NCBI GenBank assembly: GCA_035536455.1
Contig: DATLOC010000043.1
Span: 1-64,000, forward strand
Source of the DNA: DASUNQ01 sp035536455
GTDB lineage: Bacteria > Acidobacteriota > Thermoanaerobaculia > Multivoradales > UBA5704
DNA length: 64,000 nucleotides
Reading direction: 5' to 3'
The notes below the pieces were generated by a model that worked only from the letters and a program-made list of their open reading frames with translations, made no database searches and had not been told where the DNA came from. Positions within the stretch are counted from its first letter, which is position 1, and each line of letters opens with the position of its first letter. The translations under genes were made by a program, and so were the position numbers. This document shows, one piece after another, positions 60,505 through 64,000 of this stretch.

Positions 60505-61632
60505 TTACGCGGGGAGCGCCTCGGCGGAGCGGAGCTGCTCGAGGACCAGCCGCCACTCCTGGAGGGCCTGCTCGACCGCGCGATGGCAGGCGACGACGCC
60601 TTCGTCCACCTCCGCCGCGAGCGCGCCGCGGGCGCGGCGCTGCAGCGTCAGCAGCTCCTGGAGGCGCGCCTGCACGGCGGCGTGGGCATCGTGCAGCCGC
60701 CCCTCTTGCGCGTGCCGCAGCTCGCCGACGCGCTGCGCCAGCCGCTCGCGCGCGTGATCGAACTGCACGCTGACGCGGGCCCGCAGCAGCAGGGCGTCCG
60801 GGGCGCGGCGCAGCTCGCGCGCCAGGCCCAGCTTCGAGAGCGCGAAGATCACCCACTTCGCCGGGTCGAAGTGCCAGGGCTTGACGCCGTTGCGGTAGTC
60901 GAAGGGGAAGCTGTGATGGAAGTTGTGGTAGCCCTCGCCCAGCGCCAGGACCGCCATCACCGCGCTGTCGCGGGCGCTGTGCTCGCGGCTGTAGGGCTGG
61001 CGGCCGACCATGTGGCAGAGGCTGTTGATGAAGAAGGTGGCGTGGTGGCTGGCCACGATCCGCGCCACGCCGCCGATCAGCAGGCAACCTAGGACCCGTC
61101 CCGTCGCCAGCCCCACCACCAGGGGGATGCCGAAGGACAGGCCGAAGCCGATCACGCGGTTCCAGCGGTCCTGCCAGAGGACCAGCGGGTCGTCCTGGAG
61201 GTCGCGCACGACGTTGAGGCTCGGCGGCTCGTGGTGGAAGAAGACCCATCCCATGTGCGCCCACCAGAACCCCTTCTGGATGTTGTAGGGGTCGCGGTCG
61301 TGGTCGGTGTGCGAATGGTGGACGCGGTGGTCGGCCGACCAGCGCAGGGCCGAGTTCTCGAGCGCCGCGGCGCCGAAGATCAGGAAAAAGAGGCGCACCG
61401 GCCAGGCGGCGCGGTAGGTGCGGTGGCTGAAGAGGCGGTGGTAGCCGGCGGTCACCGAGACGCCGATGACCAGCCAGAGGACGGCGAAGGTGATGGTCTC
61501 CGGCCAGCCGAGCCCGACCTTGACGATGTACCAGGGCACGCCGACCAGGGTGACGGCCAGGGTGCCGAGGAGGAAGAGCGTGTTGACGAGGTCGAGGCGG
61601 TTTTCGATGCTTTGGTCCACTGTTTGGTCCAC
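60505..61632 (-). CDS. Acyl-CoA/fatty acid desaturase with coiled-coil tail
   Basis: 375 residues if translated from GTG 61632 (VDQTVDQSIENRLDLVN), or slightly shorter from GTG 61620; no strong ribosome site helps. Three His boxes typical of delta-9 desaturases: HRLFSHRTY, HRVHHSHTDHDRDPY and GEGYHNFHHSFP, with four membrane helices. The last ~85 residues (RLAQRVGELRHAQEGRLHDA on) are a charged helical, coiled-coil-like extension not needed for catalysis. It introduces double bonds in membrane lipids. TACAAT lies near its start as a possible -10. Confidence 0.9.
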   Translation of the reverse strand: MDQTVDQSIENRLDLVNTLFLLGTLAVTLVGVPWYIVKVGLGWPETITFAVLWLVIGVSVTAGYHRLFSHRTYRAAWPVRLFFLIFGAAALENSALRWSADHRVHHSHTDHDRDPYNIQKGFWWAHMGWVFFHHEPPSLNVVRDLQDDPLVLWQDRWNRVIGFGLSFGIPLVVGLATGRVLGCLLIGGVARIVASHHATFFINSLCHMVGRQPYSREHSARDSAVMAVLALGEGYHNFHHSFPFDYRNGVKPWHFDPAKWVIFALSKLGLARELRRAPDALLLRARVSVQFDHARERLAQRVGELRHAQEGRLHDAHAAVQARLQELLTLQRRARGALAAEVDEGVVACHRAVEQALQEWRLVLEQLRSAEALPA

Positions 61633-61768
61633 TAGGAGGTGCCCCCGGATTGTTCTTGCTTGCAAGGCGGACGCCGGATTGTAGCGGAAATGCTTCCCCG
61701 CCGCCCCGCGTTGAGAGAGACTGAGCTTCCGTAGCCCTGAACCGGGACCCCAGAGGAGAGATTCCCCC

Positions 61769-62182
61769 ATGAGAACCCCGCACCGTTTCCGCCCCTTCGC
61801 CGCCGCCTTCTGCCTGGCGGCGCTCGCCGCCGCCGGCGCCGCCATGGCCGGCGAGGCCAAACCCGGCAAGACCGACAAGGAGGCCGCGCCGGCCCTCCAT
61901 CGCGTCGAGACCAAGAAGGTCTGCATGGTCAACGACCAGGTCTTCGAGCGCGACCAGATCCCGGTCGCGGTCGACGGCAAGACCTATTACGGCTGCTGCG
62001 CCATGTGCAAGGAGCGCCTGTCCAAGGACGCCGAGGCGCGCACCGGCGTCGATCCGCTGACCCAGAAGAAGGTGGACAAGGCGACCGCCGTCATCGGCGC
62101 CCGCGAAGACGGCAGCGTCCTCTACTTCGAGAGCGAGAAGACCTTCGCCGAGTACCTGAAAAAGCTCGAGAAGGGGGGCTGA
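61769..62182 (+). CDS. Exported TRASH/YHS-like metal-binding protein
   Basis: 137 residues. Signal peptide 1-28 (CLAALAAAGAAMAG). The mature domain has Cys52 (KKVCMVNDQVF) and Cys76, Cys77, Cys80 (YYGCCAMCKERLSKD), a TRASH/YHS-type arrangement used to hold copper or another soft metal. It ends with AREDGSVLYFESEKTFAEYL, also characteristic. A metallochaperone for envelope copper is likely but inferred. Divergent from the desaturase; a hairpin follows its stop. Confidence 0.8.
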   Translation: MRTPHRFRPFAAAFCLAALAAAGAAMAGEAKPGKTDKEAAPALHRVETKKVCMVNDQVFERDQIPVAVDGKTYYGCCAMCKERLSKDAEARTGVDPLTQKKVDKATAVIGAREDGSVLYFESEKTFAEYLKKLEKGG

Positions 62183-62183
62183 G

Positions 62184-62207
62184 CCGGGGCCTTCTGGCCC
62201 CCGTCTT
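62184..62207 (+). terminator. Candidate intrinsic terminator
   Basis: GGGGCC-TTCT-GGCCCC forms a six-pair GC stem with a four-base loop at 62186-62201. It starts just after the stop of the metal-binding protein and is followed by CGTCTT, a weak T-containing tail. Placement fits termination before the next gene. Evidence is by eye only. Confidence 0.45.
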
Positions 62208-62283
62208 GCAACCTGCATCTCCTGGCGCGAGGGGGAAGTCTCCACCTCGTCAACAACGCACTCACAGCCAAGGAGATGCAGCC

Positions 62284-63225
62284 ATGAAGAGCACCCATCG
62301 CATCGCCGCCGCGGCCCTCGCGCTCGCCCTGCTGGGGGCGGGCGGGGCCGCCGCGGATCACAAGAAAGACACTGTCGCCGCCAAGCAGCTCGCCGGCACC
62401 GTCGGCGCCAAGGTCATCGCTGTGCAGACCTGGGTCGAGAACCTGACCGCCGGCGCGGAGTCCCGTTACGGCATCCATCCGACCAACGAGCCGATCCCGG
62501 TCAACGTCGGCGACCGCGTGCGGGTGCGGCTGGTGGGGACGGCGATCGAAGGCGACGGCGACGGCGTCGAGATCCCCATTCACGCCCGCTTCTCCGAGGC
62601 GTCGGGCAGCAGCCGCCTCGACATCCTCGAGCGCGGTCCGAACTGGGTCGTGGTGCGGATCGGCGATCGCGACCGCCGGCGCAACGACGACCGCGCCCAG
62701 CTGGCCTTCGAGGTCACCGGCCGCTACGACATGCGCAACAATCTCGAGAGCGGCCGCATCACCTTCGACCTCGGCGGCCGCGGCGGCTCCTCGCTCGGCC
62801 TGAGCCAGGGAGCGACCGACCGCGACCGCTCGCGGGAGTCCGAGCGGCTGACGACGCTGCTCTACGACGCCATCCTGCGCGAGAACCCCTCCAGCCGGCG
62901 TAACGACTCCGAGTTCAGGGAGGACGCCGACCGCATTTACCGCGACGGCTACGAGGCGGTCGTCGAGGTGGCCCTCGAGCTCGCCCGCGAGGCGCAGGAG
63001 CGCAACGTCTTCCGCGACCACTCGGCGCGAGAGGTCGTGGCATACCTCTATCGCACGCTCCTCGGCCGTAGCGGCAGCGACAGCCAGCTGGCGTCGGACC
63101 CCGGCTTCATCGCCAACGTGCGACAGCTGGAGCGGGGCCGGCTCTACGACCTGATCGAGACGATCGTCCGCTCCGAGGAGTTCCACCGGACCAACAGCCT
63201 GACCGGCTTCGCGCGCCTCCGCTAA
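62284..63225 (+). CDS. Exported protein with DUF4214/linker-like C-terminus
   Basis: 313 residues from ATG 62284 after AAGGAG. Signal peptide 1-25 (IAAAALALALLGAGGAAA). The N-terminal half (30-165) is beta-rich: VQTWVENLTAGAESRYGIHP, VNVGDRVRVRLVGTAIEGDG, PNWVVVRIGDRDRRRND. The C-terminal third (220-300) has VVAYLYRTLLGRSGSDS and GRLYDLIETIVRSEEFHRTN, resembling DUF4214 (phycobilisome-linker-like) repeats common in surface proteins. Probably a periplasmic/cell-surface structural protein; function unknown. Confidence 0.75.
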   Translation: MKSTHRIAAAALALALLGAGGAAADHKKDTVAAKQLAGTVGAKVIAVQTWVENLTAGAESRYGIHPTNEPIPVNVGDRVRVRLVGTAIEGDGDGVEIPIHARFSEASGSSRLDILERGPNWVVVRIGDRDRRRNDDRAQLAFEVTGRYDMRNNLESGRITFDLGGRGGSSLGLSQGATDRDRSRESERLTTLLYDAILRENPSSRRNDSEFREDADRIYRDGYEAVVEVALELAREAQERNVFRDHSAREVVAYLYRTLLGRSGSDSQLASDPGFIANVRQLERGRLYDLIETIVRSEEFHRTNSLTGFARLR

Positions 63226-63248
63226 CGCGGAGCGCGGGGGGAGGGGCA

Positions 63249-64000
63249 CTACCAGCCGCTGGACGCCCCTCCCCCGCCGAACCCCCCGCCGCCGCCCGAA
63301 AAGCCCCCGCCGCCGCTCCAGCCTCCGCCGCGCCCTCCTCCACCGCCCACGAACCAGCCGCCGGCGCCTCCGCCGGGGCCCATCGTGTCGGTCCAGAAGC
63401 GCTTGCCGCGCGGCGTCTTGCGCAGGCGCCGCAGCAGCGGGTAGCCGATCGTCCAGGCGAGCCAGGCGACGAGCCCGGCGATCGGCGTGTCGAAGATCCC
63501 GGTCGGAAAGGCGAAGTAGAAGGGCATCAGGAAGACGTAGAGGCCCCAGGCGCCGCAGCCGTCGGGGGCGGCGAGCGCGCTCAACGAGAAGACGCCGATG
63601 ACGATGCAGAAGACGAAGCCGATGAAGACGCGGGCGTACCAGGGCGACCCTTCCAGCCCTTCCGCCATGTCGACGTCCGGCGCCGGCAGCGGCTCGCCGC
63701 GCACCGAGGCGGCGATCGCGTCGACACCGGCCTCGATCCCGCCGGCGTAGTCGCCGCGCCGGAAGGCCGGGCGGATCACCTGGTCGAGGATCTGCCGGCT
63801 CTCGAGGTCGGTGAGCGCGCCTTCCAGACCGTACCCCACCTCGATCCGCATCTGCCGGTCCTGCTCGGCGACCAGCAGGAGCACGCCGTCGTCCACCTTC
63901 TCGCGGCCGAGCTTCCAGGTCTCGACGACGCGCATCGAGTAGTCCTCGATCGGCTCGCCTTCGAGGCTCTCGACGGTGAGCACCGCCACCTGGGAGCCCT
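63249..64000 (-). CDS. TPM-domain (YgcG family) membrane protein, 5' end beyond window
   Basis: At least 249 codons; coding continues past the right edge (GSQVAVLTVESLEGEPIEDY). The TPM domain includes WKLGREKVDDGVLLLVAEQD, MRIEVGYGLEGALTDLESRQ and IRPAFRRGDYAGGIEAGVDA. Two or three membrane helices follow (RVFIGFVFCIVIGVFSLSAL). The C-terminus is a glycine-rich tail made of GGGGRGGGWSGGGGFSGGGG-type repeats, characteristic for this family. TPM proteins are periplasmic/membrane phosphatase-like or assembly factors; exact role is unknown. Confidence 0.92.
   Translation of the reverse strand, partial: GSQVAVLTVESLEGEPIEDYSMRVVETWKLGREKVDDGVLLLVAEQDRQMRIEVGYGLEGALTDLESRQILDQVIRPAFRRGDYAGGIEAGVDAIAASVRGEPLPAPDVDMAEGLEGSPWYARVFIGFVFCIVIGVFSLSALAAPDGCGAWGLYVFLMPFYFAFPTGIFDTPIAGLVAWLAWTIGYPLLRRLRKTPRGKRFWTDTMGPGGGAGGWFVGGGGGRGGGWSGGGGFSGGGGGFGGGGASSGW

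Noticed and set aside
61677..61720. Promoter for the desaturase gene (TACAAT on the minus strand)
   Set aside because: The -10-like hexamer is good but no acceptable -35 is found at 16-18 bp; not listed as a feature.

Overview
The window is very GC-rich bacterial DNA with densely packed genes and C/G-ending codons. An LpxC enzyme, many lipoprotein and Tat-type signals, four VWFA-related proteins of the type abundant in Acidobacteria (TIGR03436-like) and one 'acidobacterial duplicated orphan permease' (ADOP) point to a Gram-negative member of the Acidobacteriota. A GC-rich lineage such as Thermoanaerobaculia/Holophagae is my inference. No rRNA, tRNA, insertion sequence, prophage or CRISPR array was recognised.

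Layout. 1-2762: alpha-glucan/trehalose genes (treS partial, glgE). 2824-3448: a small DUF4160/DUF2442 pair, followed by tandem-repeat array 1 (3484-3770). 3847-10987: a frameshifted hypothetical gene, a Rieske-flavodoxin fusion, a polytopic glycosyltransferase-like protein, a GspA/GspB-like pair and a SirB1-like protein. 11003-14995: an outer-membrane barrel plus heme lipoprotein pair, divergent from an ECF sigma / anti-sigma / S8 protease operon. 15021-22403: minus-strand envelope and exported enzymes (M19 dipeptidase, RidA-like lipoprotein, intradiol dioxygenase, TPR-DUF900 hydrolase, class V aminotransferase). 22516-30536: phosphoesterase, Ada, MshEN protein, tatD-metG and amine oxidase, followed by array 2 (30587-30992). 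31026-39747: four tandem VWFA paralogues. 39903-46120: a duplicated S41-type protease and small envelope proteins, ending in a double RNase HI. 46183-47264: a visibly AT-richer two-gene island (DUF4238). 47505-48728: a lipoprotein hydrolase whose frame runs into array 3. 48706-50052: a zinc-ribbon protein and an alpha-carbonic anhydrase interrupted by an in-frame TAG. 50812-53047: an MscS-FHA channel overlapping a pseudokinase gene. 53049-64000: ADOP permease, DinB, lipoprotein, SDR, a receiver-LpxC fusion, M28 peptidase, desaturase, metal-binding exported protein and a partial TPM protein.

The most unusual signal is non-genic. Three arrays of unrelated sequence share a 21-bp tandem period (two B-DNA turns, or seven codons). 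Each repeat unit carries a palindromic or near-palindromic core, and each array fills the space immediately 3' of a gene. A degenerate ~20-bp repeat lies upstream of the hydrolase that carries array 3. Next in interest are the phospho-receiver fused to LpxC, the mechanosensitive channel-FHA/pseudokinase pair, the sigma/anti-sigma/protease cassette and the nonsense-interrupted carbonic anhydrase.
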